From Capniomyces stellatus (Eukaryota > Kickxellomycota > Harpellomycetes > Harpellales > Legeriomycetaceae), in NCBI GenBank assembly GCA_001661515.1, contig LUVW01000001.1, forward strand, positions 1,491,786 to 1,555,785: a DNA stretch of 64,000 bases, given 5' to 3'. Positions 22,149 through 33,890 of the stretch are shown in pieces (position 1 is the first letter of the stretch; each line of letters begins with the position of its first letter). The notes under the pieces were generated by a model. That model was not told where the DNA came from and did no database searches. It saw only the letters and a program-made list of their open reading frames with translations. A program made the translations under genes and the position numbers.

Positions 22149-23420
22149 GTACCAATTTTTGGCACAATACCTTTATTTAGTTTCTTTTTACATCCATTAA
22201 CTCGATACTGTCTAAGAACATTTGTTTAAATTTCCGTGTATGAAATATTGAGTATGTACAATTTTGTTGGTTGTATTGATAAAAAAATAAAGCACGCTGA
22301 TTTTTCACTTTTTATTTTTTTATTGAATACTGACATTTCTTTTAAAGGTGAGAAAACCTACATAATTTGACTAGTTTGATATTTAGTAAAATAAAGCGAT
22401 TTCGTTAGTAGGAATGAGTGCATTACTTTGGTTTAGCAATGAGCTTGTTCATTGGGTGCAAGTGTAAACTCAAAGTTGGCTTTTATCGAAGGGCTATTTG
22501 CCGTAAATGACTAATATTAATGTAAACCGTTAAAAAAAATACCATAGTAATAATCCATTTCGACCATTAGGTTTTAATTGTTGATCCCTAACCCCTAATA
22601 TCATGGACTAATCAAAGGCAAAAACCAATTTCAGACATAGACAATGGAACTGAAGATTGAGAGACATGAAGAAAAAAAAAAGAAATAGTAACACAAGTTA
22701 GGTGTAAAAGTAAACATAATGAGCAAAACAAAAAATCAGAAAAACTTGATTAAATAGCGTCTAGAGAAAAGGAAAAACAATAAACTAAAAGTAAACAAAC
22801 GGAGGTGGGGATTTAAAAAACAAAAATTAAAAGCACACACACAATAGCGAGCAAAATTAAATCAAATAAAAAGCCATTGAGCAATAAACCTGTCCCTAGT
22901 AGATTGTAAGAATAATAAACTGAAATTTATCCAATCCATCTTTTTTTTTTTTACTAACCGTTTTCTTTAAAAAAGTCAAGCTAAAAGGTATAATATCCGA
23001 GCTCAAAGTTTAGACCTGTATGCTTGATATTGCGACCATAAACTTTTATTTAGTTGAACATTTTATTAGTGTGGCTGACAAAATTGCAATAGAGTAATTA
23101 TTAGCTGCGCGAATTGTAAAATAGAAATTAGATATATAAAAAAAGGAGGGAAAGAATAATCGATCGATCGATTGAGGTGGAAAATATAAATATTGAACTA
23201 ATAGGAATTGTGTGGTCCGAACAATTAAAAACATAGTCAAGAATAAAATAATTGTTTTCTCACGTCAAAGCCACCAAGCGATTTATATTTTAGCAATAGT
23301 AGTAGCAATACTGGAAACAAACTCGGGGATACGACAGGGGAGGAGAAATTATTGAAATACGAATAAGAAGAATTAACTAAGGATATCCAAATTCATATAA
23401 AGATAAAGGTATCAAGTGTG
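22149..23420. other. Intergenic upstream of CAP-H
   Basis: About 1.27 kb. The right part (22,640-22,880) is purine-rich on the plus strand, like other leaders in this window. A short alternating CGAT run occurs near 23,160. No gene recognised. Confidence 0.6.
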
Positions 23421-26273
23421 ATGAGCTTTATAACACCAGCCGTCAAGAAACGAAATGTTTCAAGTATAGTTACGCCAAAAACAAATGCACCATTATCGGC
23501 CAGTTCGGTGGCAACACCGAATGACGATGCTAAAGAGCGCAGGCAGCGTAGGAAATCTGCAATGGAAAGGCGTAGATCCGAGCTAATAACGCCAAACCCA
23601 CAAGCATTGACGGCATCAAGACGAGCATTAGCAAGAAATGAAGAGAGCGAGCAGGCTGATACGGGTATTGAGGGTCTGGGAGAGACTTTCCAAGTGAAGT
23701 TGCCATCATTAACACCCGAAGAGTTAAATCGCAGGTTTGAGGAATGGATGAAGATAGCAGCAGACAATGTAATTGAATAACAGTAGCTAAATTGCACACA
23801 AACATGTATATATATGTATATAAATATTTGATTCAAGAGTAAGCTATATAGATTTACTCGATAATTTTTTTAACCCAATGTAAATAGAAAATCAATATGC
23901 ACAATACCTGGGACTTTGCGCTGATTGATTACTTTTACGATATGAGACTGTTGCGGGATGGAGGAACTATAAATTTCCAGAAGGCGTCGTGTACACTTGA
24001 TGGGTGTGTAAAGATATACTCTTCAAGAGTTGATTCGGTAGCTACAGAAACAGGAAAGCTGCTTACAGGGTTGTCAGAGGCGCCAAGTAAGCAACGTTTA
24101 ATTAAGTGGACCCAAACCGGCTAGTTTATTGTTAAAAGTTACATTGTTAAGAATAAAAAAAAATGTGTATAAACATAGATAGGAAAAGGAATGGGGGTAG
24201 AGTTGATGAGGATGGAGACGAGGACGAGGAGGAAAACGACGAGGAGCGCAAATCAAATCGCAAATCAAAAAAGAGGGTGAGTGGCATGGATTTAAAATGT
24301 ATCAGAACAAGAGTCAGTTAAGGTAGACATGGCTTATAGCTTATAATTGAATGTGTGATAAATAGGGAACAGCAGCTACAAACACGCTGGCATCGGACTT
24401 TTCGGCGATTAGTTTGAAAAAGTTTGACGTGGAAATTAGTGTGGACCCACTGTTTAAGAAGGCGTGTGCAGAGTTCGATGAAGGGGGGGCAAGTGGGTTG
24501 CTGCTGAACAACTTGGATATAGACAATGAGGGCAAAATACTATTTGACGCAGGAAACTCGGTGGCAATAAAAATAAAAGAGGAGGGAGAAGTTGGAGATG
24601 AGAGTTTTGGAAATACAGAGTTATTAAACAATGCGGGGCTTTTGGACATTCTTTCAGGGATTAGCGAAAACTTGGAAAAGAAAGAGATTAGCACGCTTTT
24701 ATGTGACTATGTGTTAGAGAAGGATGAGGGACTTGATTTGGAGTTGCTGATGTCACAGGTTTATAACGAAAATGATGGCGGAAAAAGCGAGAACATGGAT
24801 GAAAAGGAAAACAGAAAAGGAGACAAGAATGGGAACGAGGGTTTGGACGGCGATTTGTCGGACCGAGAAGAATTTGAGGACAATTTCACACAAGTGGGGA
24901 ATGACGAGGAAAACAATATTGACACGTTTTTGGATTTTGGAAATGAAGATGATCAAAACGACAACGATAATGGTGGTGCAGAGACGGACACCAACACTTA
25001 TACTGGCGTTGGAATGGAGAGTGGTGTTGGTGGCGAGGATTACATGGCGTCACAGGAAACCAAAGAAGAAGGCGATGAGTATGATGTATTTGGACCCCAT
25101 GGGGATATGAAGTTTGATGCTAATGGGGAAAACGACTTTTTTTCGTACTTTGACACAAACTCCAGCAAGTCTTGGGCAGGGCCTGAGCACTGGAGGCTGC
25201 CAATAACGAAAGCAAATATGCTAAACAGCAGCAAAAACAAAGAGACAAAAGCCGAGGAAGGGCAAGAGGGCTCAGCAGTAGCAGGCGCTGAGGGAGCAAG
25301 CAAGAGTGGAGCCAAACTGAAAAAGGAAAAAGAAGAGTACATTATTGATTTTAGTGCAAAGGCGGCTGAGGAGAATATGGAGTTTTTTGCACAACCAGCA
25401 AAGCAAACGAATATCATGATGACACGGGCAATGGCAAAGTCAAAGAACACGCACCTCCTGCCAACCGACATGCACTTCAACTCCAAAAAAATGTTCAAAC
25501 TCTTTTTAAAACCAACAGTCGAGTTCAAAGCAAAGAAAACAAACACTAAACGTGCCTCAAAGGGCAAAAAGAAAGGCCAGTCAAACTACTTTGATGCTTC
25601 AGAGGCTGGCGAGTTTACTGTTGAGGGTGTAGAGCCAAACACGTTTGCACAAGCAGACTACGAATACGATTACGACGATACAGACCCTGTGATGGGTGAT
25701 TTGGATGACAACCTTGACGAAATTCCTGTGCTTGATGAGAACGGAAACCAAATAGCCAATATGCAGCCAGGCAGTGGCAAGATGTCAAGGGGCGAGCGAA
25801 GCAAGAGCGGAAGACTAGTGATTCCTGAGCTGAAGCTGATTAAACCCGTGTATGTTAATTACGCACGAGCCGCAAAGAGGGTAAACGTAAAGAAACTCAA
25901 GGATAACATATGGACCAAATTGGCCGAGAATCTCTCTCAAGTCACGCTAAATGACGACGAAGAGGCGGGTAGTGCCAATAAAAACGGCGCTAATACCAAA
26001 CCCCACAACAACAGTGATTCTGAAAACGACAGCGATGCCAATGCGGACCCACTAGCCAAAAAATACAAGTCCCAGGATGTTTCCAATAACACTCAATCAT
26101 TCAGCAATGTTATTGGCGACTTGAAAACCATATATCCTCCAGATAAGCTGAACGAAATATCGGTTCCCTTCTGCTTTATTTGCTTGCTGCATTTGGCTAA
26201 TGAAAAGGATCTGGAAATCCAAAGCGTTGATGGAATGAGTGATTTGGTTATTACTAAAAACATTAGACCATAA
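23421..26273 (+). CDS. BRN1: Condensin subunit CAP-H/Brn1 (Barren, kleisin)
   Basis: Four exons: 23421-23768, 23888-24086, 24179-24276 and 24366-26273, all in phase, 850 residues. The kleisin bridges the SMC2/SMC4 heads of condensin, which compacts mitotic chromosomes. The N-terminal third holds the Barren signature: ELNRRFEEWMKIAADNKIN, NTWDFALIDYFYDM, FQKASCTLDGCVKIYSSRVDS and ETGKLLTGL, followed by ISLKKFDVEISVDPLFKKAC. The middle is long and acidic (Asp/Asn/Glu). The C-terminal part has GPEHWRLP, an FFxxLKP-like block and the winged-helix end SVPFCFICLLHLANEKDLE. The N-terminus starts at the ATG 23421; the GTG just upstream is not a start. Exon 3 is short, acidic and basic. The assignment is firm. 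Confidence 0.94.
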
Positions 26274-27643
26274 GCTACGTTATACACTTGACAGTTTTTT
26301 TGTTTCCTGCACTTGTATGTATATCAACTAACATTAACTAAATTTTGAATTTCAGTTTTTTTTAGCTTGATCAATTTCTTTTCTTTTATATTTTCTTTTA
26401 TTTTATTCGTTTTTATTTTGCTTATTCCATTGTTTTTTTTTATTGAAATTTTATTCCATTATTTTAGTTGATTTAGCATTCATCAAATAACTCGCCATTC
26501 AATTATTTGAATAAGAAACTATCAGTTTCGGCTTTACCGTCCATATTCTTATCTGATGTTTGAACCTTCACTCTTTTTTTTCTTAATTAGTGTACCGAGT
26601 CAAAAAAAATTAGTAAAAGCTAGAATCTATTAGCTTCAGCCTAAAGGCGTTCAAATGTCATTTAGCCCTCATAACTATAAATTGGAAAAAAAAAAGGGGA
26701 AGTATAGGTAGTTGAATTATTATTATTTTTTTTGGTCTAAAGTTTGCTAAACACTCAAAACAAATAACGCATTTGATTACACAAATCGACTAATTCTAGT
26801 GAAGTGACGTTCTTTTTTTTTTTTTTCACTGCAAGTTTCTGGAGGCAAAATTGTTTTGTCCAGTAAAGAAAAATAACTTTATTGGGAAATGAATAGTAAA
26901 TTACAAAATAAATCAGAAAATCCCACATTAAATCGATTTCAATAAATAAATCAAAAATCCACTAAATCAGGTTTAAATTATTGTACCAATTATGAATCCT
27001 CAAAAAAAAAATGACTCACATTAGAAAACAATTACTAAAGGGTCAGATATTGATAATTCTGAGTCAAATTAGTTCAAATTAGGAATTAAAGCTAAGTTGT
27101 TAATCGATGCTTTACCAGTCAAGCCGCAAAAAACTATGGAGGTATTAAATTATCTCTTAAATTGTGGTTTTTTTTTTAACACCATGATTTTACCATTTTG
27201 ACCATTTATTCACTTATTTATTTGCGTGGTTTATTATTAGTAACTGAATCAACAAAACATACAACATTATTTTGACCATTAAATGCAAAAGTTATAAAAG
27301 TTGATTATTTTTCAACTGCAAATAATAGCCGAGCACCATAAAAGCAGCTGAAATGGAAAAAGCCGAACAATCGTTTTTTTTTGTGCTTTGAGCTAAACTT
27401 TTACTATTAAAATATGTATTGATGGCCTCTATTGATCACTTTAAAACTCTATAATTGATAAAATAGTCACGCCAACTCTAGAGGCAGCTGTAAACATAAT
27501 AATAACCGCAGTAAACTATAAATACTAGACGCTTTAAAGTTAATATACTTGTGTCTATGAACAATTTAACAAGAAAGTAAGGGAAAACGGATATAATACC
27601 ATACACAGTTCCAAGTAGTCCCAATTACAAAAACAAGTCGAGA
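26274..27643. other. Intergenic, about 1.37 kb
   Basis: Between CAP-H and the P450, both plus strand. Very AT-rich, with T runs. It contains a short piece of a dispersed repeat at 27206-27272 (listed separately). No gene. Confidence 0.6.
27206..27272 (-). repeat. Fragment of dispersed repeat, retroelement-tail-like
   Basis: Read on the minus strand it runs ACATTGATTCAGTTAC-like sequence into AATAATAAACCACGCAAATAAATAA. It resembles the block at 55447-55508, which ends in (AAAT)n. Two dispersed copies sharing a variable A/T tail suggest truncated 3' ends of a non-LTR element. No coding part is present. Confidence 0.4.
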
Positions 27644-30600
27644 ATGTTGCAGAGTGGAATTGGTGGGAGTGTATCGAAGGACGCGAATTTCGGAATTAAG
27701 CGGGCTTTAAAAACGATTTTGATAAACATTGGCCTCGAAAAATGGTACAAACCAGTAGAACACAAAGCATCGAAATGGAAATTGACATTTTACTACTTCC
27801 TTTACTTTATTTCAGCTTACCTGTTCTGGATTTTAAAAAACAACTTTATATACATTACGCTGGATTTAATCAACAAGAGCTTTTACGAGATTGAAATGGA
27901 ACATATTTTTGGGACTAAATCAAGTCCCAATGAGTTGTTCTATGGTCTCGATTCTTTGCTTAATGTCCTTCTAATGACATGGTTTTTGAGGTCTGCTGTC
28001 AGAGTAATCAAATCAACTTTGCTGTCGATCGCTGTCCCTTCCTATCTAATCGTGAGTCTGGCGTATTTTATTTTACCACTAACTAGCAAGAGTTTCCAGC
28101 ACCACTGCTAAAAAAAAAACACTTGACTACATCGCTATAGGACCTACATGCAACATTTATCAAGCTGCCACTGTTAATTGACAAAGAAACCAGCCTGGAA
28201 ATCAAAAACGCAATGGAAGAAGTAAATACACCTCTAGAACGTTGAATATCGACTATATATACACCAAGTTGGCTTTAAATGAAAGGGCTAATGTTTATTA
28301 ACTTACCAAATTGCGAGTAGAACGAGGATGTTATTCAAATCGAGTATGCCAAGAATATGATAGTCATACTAGGCGGGTCTTTGGCAATCGAGTATGCGAC
28401 TTTACCCGAAAATGTACTTTCCTCGCCGAAATCCCAAGCCAATGTAAGTTATATGTGTATAAAAGACCCCCAACCTTGATACGACTATTATTGTATACCT
28501 TATTTGGCTTGTTACTATTGTTGGAACTCAACTGATAGATTCTTTACTGATTTTTTAACTGGCTATACATGAATATACAACATAACTGCAACAGCTACAC
28601 TCAAAGTCGTTTTACGGAAACAATATGGTTAAAGTCTCAGGAAACTTTAGAATATACTCGCTGCTTATTTCGGGAATCAATTTGCCAGGAGTCATAAACG
28701 ATGAGGCACAAGACTACTTATCATATTTCTCAAAAGCCTTTAATTTGACGGGAACTCGGCTGCCTAAAGGTGTGTAAATTAAAATAAAATAAAATATATA
28801 TTGGGGGTTTCATTTTGTTCATTTATTATTATTTTTGCAATTATCATCCTGTCCTGGATTTTGGTTCCCGATTTGTGTGAGCGCGTGTGTGCGTGAATCA
28901 GCGCGTATACTTGCTTGTTTTGGTGATCAGGAAAAAAGAAAGAAAATGGAAACGGAAATCAAAAACAAGTGAAATGAGTTATTTCGAGTATTGATATGGT
29001 TTGTGTTTTTGGCATTTACTGTGTTGAATTAGGTGGATTCAGGGTATCTGACACAACGGACTTTTTTATAATTACTGAATTTGAAAACAGTTAGTGAGCT
29101 TTTCTTTATACACCTGGTATACAATAAATGATGCATGTATTTGTTTGATTTGGATGCTGTGATAATACAAGTGGGTACGTAATATATAATATGTGGATAA
29201 AATGTGTTTCTGTTGCTTATTTGAATAGTTACCAAGCGGACCTTTGGAGCAGTAAGTATTGGCTTTGCCTTGTCAAGCGTCAAATGCGATTGACAAACCT
29301 GAATTAAAAGGAGAAAATATAATTGAATAGCAACGCTGAAGTTGAAAAATGCATTAACATTGGTGCTACTTGATATACACGGCTGCGTTATAGTCAATGG
29401 TTGAGCGGTTGGGTCTTAGTACCAAGTTTTTAAATCTATCCAAGATAATCAATTATATAAATCCGAATTTCTTTCATCCAAAGCGAGGCAGTCTCACGCA
29501 AGCAACTCATAAATATATATATAAAACCATGTATATTTGGGTTTTTCAGAGTGAGTTTCATTGATTAAACGACCAACTGTGTGTAAATGTACATTTATAT
29601 AGGCCATATGCATACAATATACTACTGGGCAGTACGTATAACGGAATCTCAAGTAAAATCGAGCAAGAGTTTGTTAATAAGGCCAATTCGAAGAATAAGG
29701 GAAAGATGGAAAATGTAAGCATACGATATAATTGGCTAGAGTTATATGTATGTATATGTATACATATAGACGTTGGAGACACTAAATACAATAATGGTGA
29801 TTATAATCAAAATTGCGGTGTGTTTGTAGAATATAATATCGTTTATTGCAAACTATTTTCGGACGACGGATTTTGGGAACAAGATGATTCTGAGCACAAG
29901 TCTTGTGTACTATCCAATCATATACTCATCAATACTGTCACCAAGACTGCATAACTGTTTGGTAGACATAGCAATTCGGGAAAGTCTGCTTGACGAGCTG
30001 TTTGAGGAGCAGATGCGGATTGTACAGACTTATGGATCGAAAATCGATATTGGTATAGTTGGGAAAATGGAGCTGCTTGGGGCTACAATCAAAGAGTCAC
30101 TGAGATTGGCGGCACCTCTGGGTAATATATTTTTTGTTTATATAGACAGATAAAGGTAGTTTGATGGTTTTGTATCTATATCAGCTTACCCGTATGTGTT
30201 TACAACTGTCTATTGTAGTTTATGTTCCAAGGTTTTCAAACATGGATGTCACGCTTTCCAATGGTATAACAATACCCAAAAACAGCTATGTTTCGTTTAA
30301 TGCCCATTCGCACCACCGCAGCAGAGTCTATTTTACGTCAAATCCTCAATTCTTCAATGCTCATAGACACATGAACGCAAATAAATCTGACAACCAGGCA
30401 AGTAGCCATGTATGCGGTTTTATGGACACGCAAACGACATTTCAGTGTAATCATAATTACCATTGTTTTATCTAAATTCCCCTCCTCACTTTTATTAAAC
30501 TTTTTTATTATTATTGTTTTTATAGGACATTGCTTCTGATAATTTTGTTTGGGGAGTTGGGATGTAAGTTGCCAAATATACCTCTTTTTTTTATTGCTGA

Positions 30601-30864
30601 CATTTTTTTTATTTTTTATTTAACTATCTCCGCGCTCTCTGATTAACAAATTGCTTCAAATGCTAACTGATATGGGGCGCGTCTGTTTATAGAATGTGTC
30701 CTGCTAGAGATTACGCAATCAACCATATGAAAATGTTGCTTGCTATTATGATTCGCGAATATTCTATCTTGTCAAAAGAAACAAAGCATCCCGGATTTAT
30801 AAACTATATGAATATGAGCTCTAAGCCGATTGTGATTGATTTTATCCCACGGACCAGAATGTAG
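27644..30864 (+). CDS. Cytochrome P450, fungal, multi-exon (middle unresolved)
   Basis: Exons I can phase: 27644-28051, 28141-28221, 28321-28443, 28595-28769, perhaps a 23-nt exon 29229-29251, one ending at 29714, then 29830-30121, 30219-30397, 30526-30563 and 30693-30864. The stretch 28770-29660 must hide at least one more exon because phases do not join. The N-terminus has two hydrophobic segments (FYYFLYFISAYLFW and the region after it), fitting ER anchoring. Family marks are in the C-terminal half: the K-helix ExxR in ATIKESLRLAAPL, a PxxF...R-like NPQFFNAHRHM, and the heme loop FVWGVGIMCPARDYA. The loop appears one residue short and lacks the usual Arg before Cys, and the I-helix is weak. 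It could be a divergent P450 or one with altered activity. The intron after 30397 uses a GC donor. Substrate unknown. Confidence 0.75.
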
Positions 30865-31039
30865 CCAAAATAGATATAACTGGAATATAAATAATTGGAA
30901 AAGACTCGTTTGTTGTTTGATTCAAACTTTTTGTTTTGATATTATAACGAAGCTAGTTATTTTTTTTTCTTTTGCCATTTTTCTTGCCACTTTGAAATCA
31001 ATAAAAATGTTTGGTTAAATCGCTCCTAGTTTAGTCTAT

Positions 31040-33387
31040 TCAGTATCTGTAGTTGCTGTGGTAGTTGTTGCTACGAACGTTGTTGATAACCTGCCAGTAA
31101 TTGGTCTCTTCTTTTCCTAGTCAAAAGCACCAAATATTTAAATTGTAATTACATTAATGGGTGGTCTGGAATTATCATTACGCTTATTTACAACCTTGTG
31201 AAATAGATACTTTTGCAAAAACAAAAACAAAAACAAAACCAAAACCAAAACCAAAAACAAGCAAATCTTACCTATGAGTATCTTTGTTCTAACATGTACA
31301 ATTTTACCAGAGCTTGTAGGGTCGTTTGTAACCAATGGCGTTTGGTTTGAGCTTGGGTTTGGGCCTACTGGTTTTTTATTATTGGTGTCTGTTTTTTGAC
31401 ACGGTTTGGGGTTTAATTCAACCCCTGTTGTGTCATAAGGACCTGTCTGGGATATTTTTTTATCTGCAAAGTACTGTGTGACTGTTTGAGCATCACTGGG
31501 ATCGGTAAATCGCAGATACGCCTAAATAAACACGATTATTGCTTTTGTTAATGCTGATGCTATTGCTTTTGTTAGTGCTGATGTTGTCAATTAGTTGGTG
31601 TTGTTAGCTGGCTGATTGGTTTAGCACTTATTATTCAGGAGTTTATTCAGTTGCTGGTAACTTACTGAAATACTTCCTGGTGTATAGTCTATATACTCTA
31701 CTGGGTATCCACGGCCAATAAACTCCTATTGTATATTTATTTATTTTAGAAAAAAAAAATAGCAATCGATATTGTAAATGTTGAAGAGTTTAATGTTAGT
31801 TGCAGAAGCATTTAAAGAGAATCAGATGTTTCGCAACTTGGAAAAAAAGAAAGAAAAAAAAAGAAAAAAAAGTGGTAAAACTCAACGTTACATGTATAGT
31901 GTCTAAATCTGTGCTTGAGTCAAGCCCGTGGACTTTAATAATCGAGCTGTCAAGAACGCCGTTGGGTCGTTTAACTTCTCTTTGCATCTTGGCTTGGAAA
32001 TCCAGGTATTCTGTTTTTAAACTTTCCCAATGTAACCTATAAACCATGTAATAAAACGTGATTAATATGTTTTCAAGCACAGAAGGCAGTATATATTGAT
32101 TGAGTTTCACTTGCGTATGTATGTTTGTGTGTTTGCTTTTGTGATGGTAGATTGGGAAATGCTAGAAACTTACTTGTTCCAAGCACGTAGATTTGGCAAC
32201 TTTTGTTTCATTAACTCAACCCCACCATTTTCATCATTTATTAACTTGTTATGTTCGGCTTCAGATAAATGTGGCAGAGTTGGTGGGACCATTTCGTTTG
32301 GTTCATTTGAATGATTTTGTGCGTTTTCGGAGCTATAAATGTGTCTAATTAAGTTTAAACAGAGCTGGGCACTATCGACACTGCTAAATTCGATAAATGC
32401 AAATCCGTAAAAATATCCTGTTTCAAGATCGTGAAACGGCTTGACAAACAAAACTGGCCCAAATTGAGCTTCGAACAGTGATTTTATTGTGCTTGATGTT
32501 GTGTATGGCTTTACAAACCCTTCCTACATTTCAGCATTTAGATTTTCATTAACAATTGTTTCTACCTGAAATATCTCGCACTTTTATATACCAAGAATAA
32601 AAATAATAAAACATTCAACATTCGGTTCCAATACTCAACTACAATATTCAACTACAACATTCAACTACAATATTCAACTCCAATACCCAGGTTTAAAGAA
32701 AAACCTACCACATATACAGTCTTTTTGTCTATTGTCTCTTGGTCCAATTCAATATACGGCTTTCGTTTCCGTACCATTGAGTTGTTGATGTCTACCTATT
32801 ACGTGTACAACATGGAGCTATTGTTTATCATATTCAAGCACTCGAGTTATTTGCTTTCCTCTTTACAAGAGTTTGTATTAATAATTGGTCGTTTGTTGTT
32901 TTAAAAAAAAGAGGGAGGAGGGAATGTATCGATTTGTTCTTACTTCTAAAAACTTGCTAGTGTTGGCTGTTTCTTTCAAAAAAAAGTCTAAATCCGCCTC
33001 TCCACAAAGTTGCGTAAATCTCGGAAACTTTAGAAAAAAGGCAACTTCGATCCCTATTAAAGTATTGAATAGTTGATATATTTATTACCACTGTTTCTTG
33101 AGCCATATATAATTGGTGTGCGTATCAATAAGAAATAGAAAATAAAACGTTGTATTGATTTATTTACACCCAGCAAACGACTCTTGGATCTTTTGAAGCA
33201 AATATCTGTCTTTTCTTAGATTCCAATCCGACAAGTAATACTCCACCTGCTTAATCGCGTCAGTGATATAACTGCTTGCATCGTTGCCGCCGCCGATAGT
33301 TTCATTCTCGTTGCTATTTGGGGCTGGGTTTGGTTTTGCCCCTTTGCCGCTCTTTTCTTTGTTGCTATTCTTTCTTTTTTTCGGCAT
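31040..33387 (-). CDS. LARP7/Pof8-like protein (La motif, RRM1, C-terminal xRRM)
   Basis: Eight exons, all in phase, 432 residues: 33387-33168, 33053-32944, 32795-32709, 32523-32174, 32036-31892, 31725-31666, 31521-31272 and 31116-31040. Residues 1-35 are Lys/Asn-rich. The La motif covers about 38-112 (AIKQVEYYLSDWNLRKDRYLLQ, then IEVAFFLKFPRFTQLC). RRM1 covers about 136-215, RNP2 TVYVEGF and RNP1 YGFAFIEF. The C-terminal domain (about 290-430) is an xRRM: IIKVHGL, then VEYIDYT carrying the Y-x-D motif, AYLRFTDPSDAQ, and the extra helix RTKILIGKEETNYWQVI. Metazoan LARP7 binds 7SK; fission-yeast Pof8 and ciliate p65 assemble telomerase RNA (known). Telomerase RNA or U6 binding is inferred. The gene is divergent from MSH5, about 500 bp apart. 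Confidence 0.85.
31215..31260. repeat. A-rich hexamer repeat in LARP7-like intron
   Basis: About seven to eight units of AAAAAC/AAAACC within the last intron (31271-31117) of the LARP7-like gene. In the sense strand it is T/G-rich (GTTTTG). A simple repeat. Confidence 0.7.
32629..32688. repeat. Imperfect 14-nt tandem repeat in LARP7-like intron
   Basis: About four units related to TTCAACTACAATAT, inside the intron between exons 3 and 4 (32708-32524). Units differ at one to three positions. Confidence 0.7.
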
Positions 33388-33890
33388 TTGTGAAATTAGT
33401 AACAAGAATTGTAATTATATTGTTTATTTTTCGTAAAGGTAAGGAAAACAAGTAAAATGGATTAAATTGGCGCGAATTCAGTTTTTCACTTTATTTTGCT
33501 CATTTACTTGAAATCCATTTTGACAACCGATTTTGGTAAATTCACGAAAATTAATTGACAAGTCTTTTTAGGGGTTTTTTTTTTGATCAGAAAAACGCAA
33601 AAACATAACCAAAAAAAACGCACATTTCAATGAATAAATAAAAAAAAAGTTTTGACAACCATACTAGTAAAAGTTAGCTGATACTAAGGGATTTTTGTTT
33701 TTACCGTCATACTGTTGTTGTGTGAGATATGATGTGTACTGAGTAAAATATGGTGTATAAAGTAAAGGATTTGGCGATGTGATATAGTTTTAGTCTTTTA
33801 TTCACAAAAAAAAAGAAAAGTGCAGGCCAAAGCAAATAAAAAGATATAGTATTGGAGACTTTTTAAAAAAAAAAATACTGAGCCAATATA
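33388..33890. promoter_or_regulatory. Divergent promoter region, LARP7-like / MSH5
   Basis: 503 bp separate the two divergent start codons. AT-rich, T runs near LARP7 and A runs near MSH5, consistent with leaders on both sides. No binding motif is claimed. Confidence 0.5.

Noticed and set aside
21923..22180. 85-residue frame crossing the tRNA gene
   Set aside because: It runs through tRNA-Gln, which folds perfectly and has a Pol III terminator.
31215..31260. Telomere-like CCAAAA repeat in the LARP7-like gene
   Set aside because: Short, imperfect and internal to an intron. A telomeric tract would be terminal and perfect.
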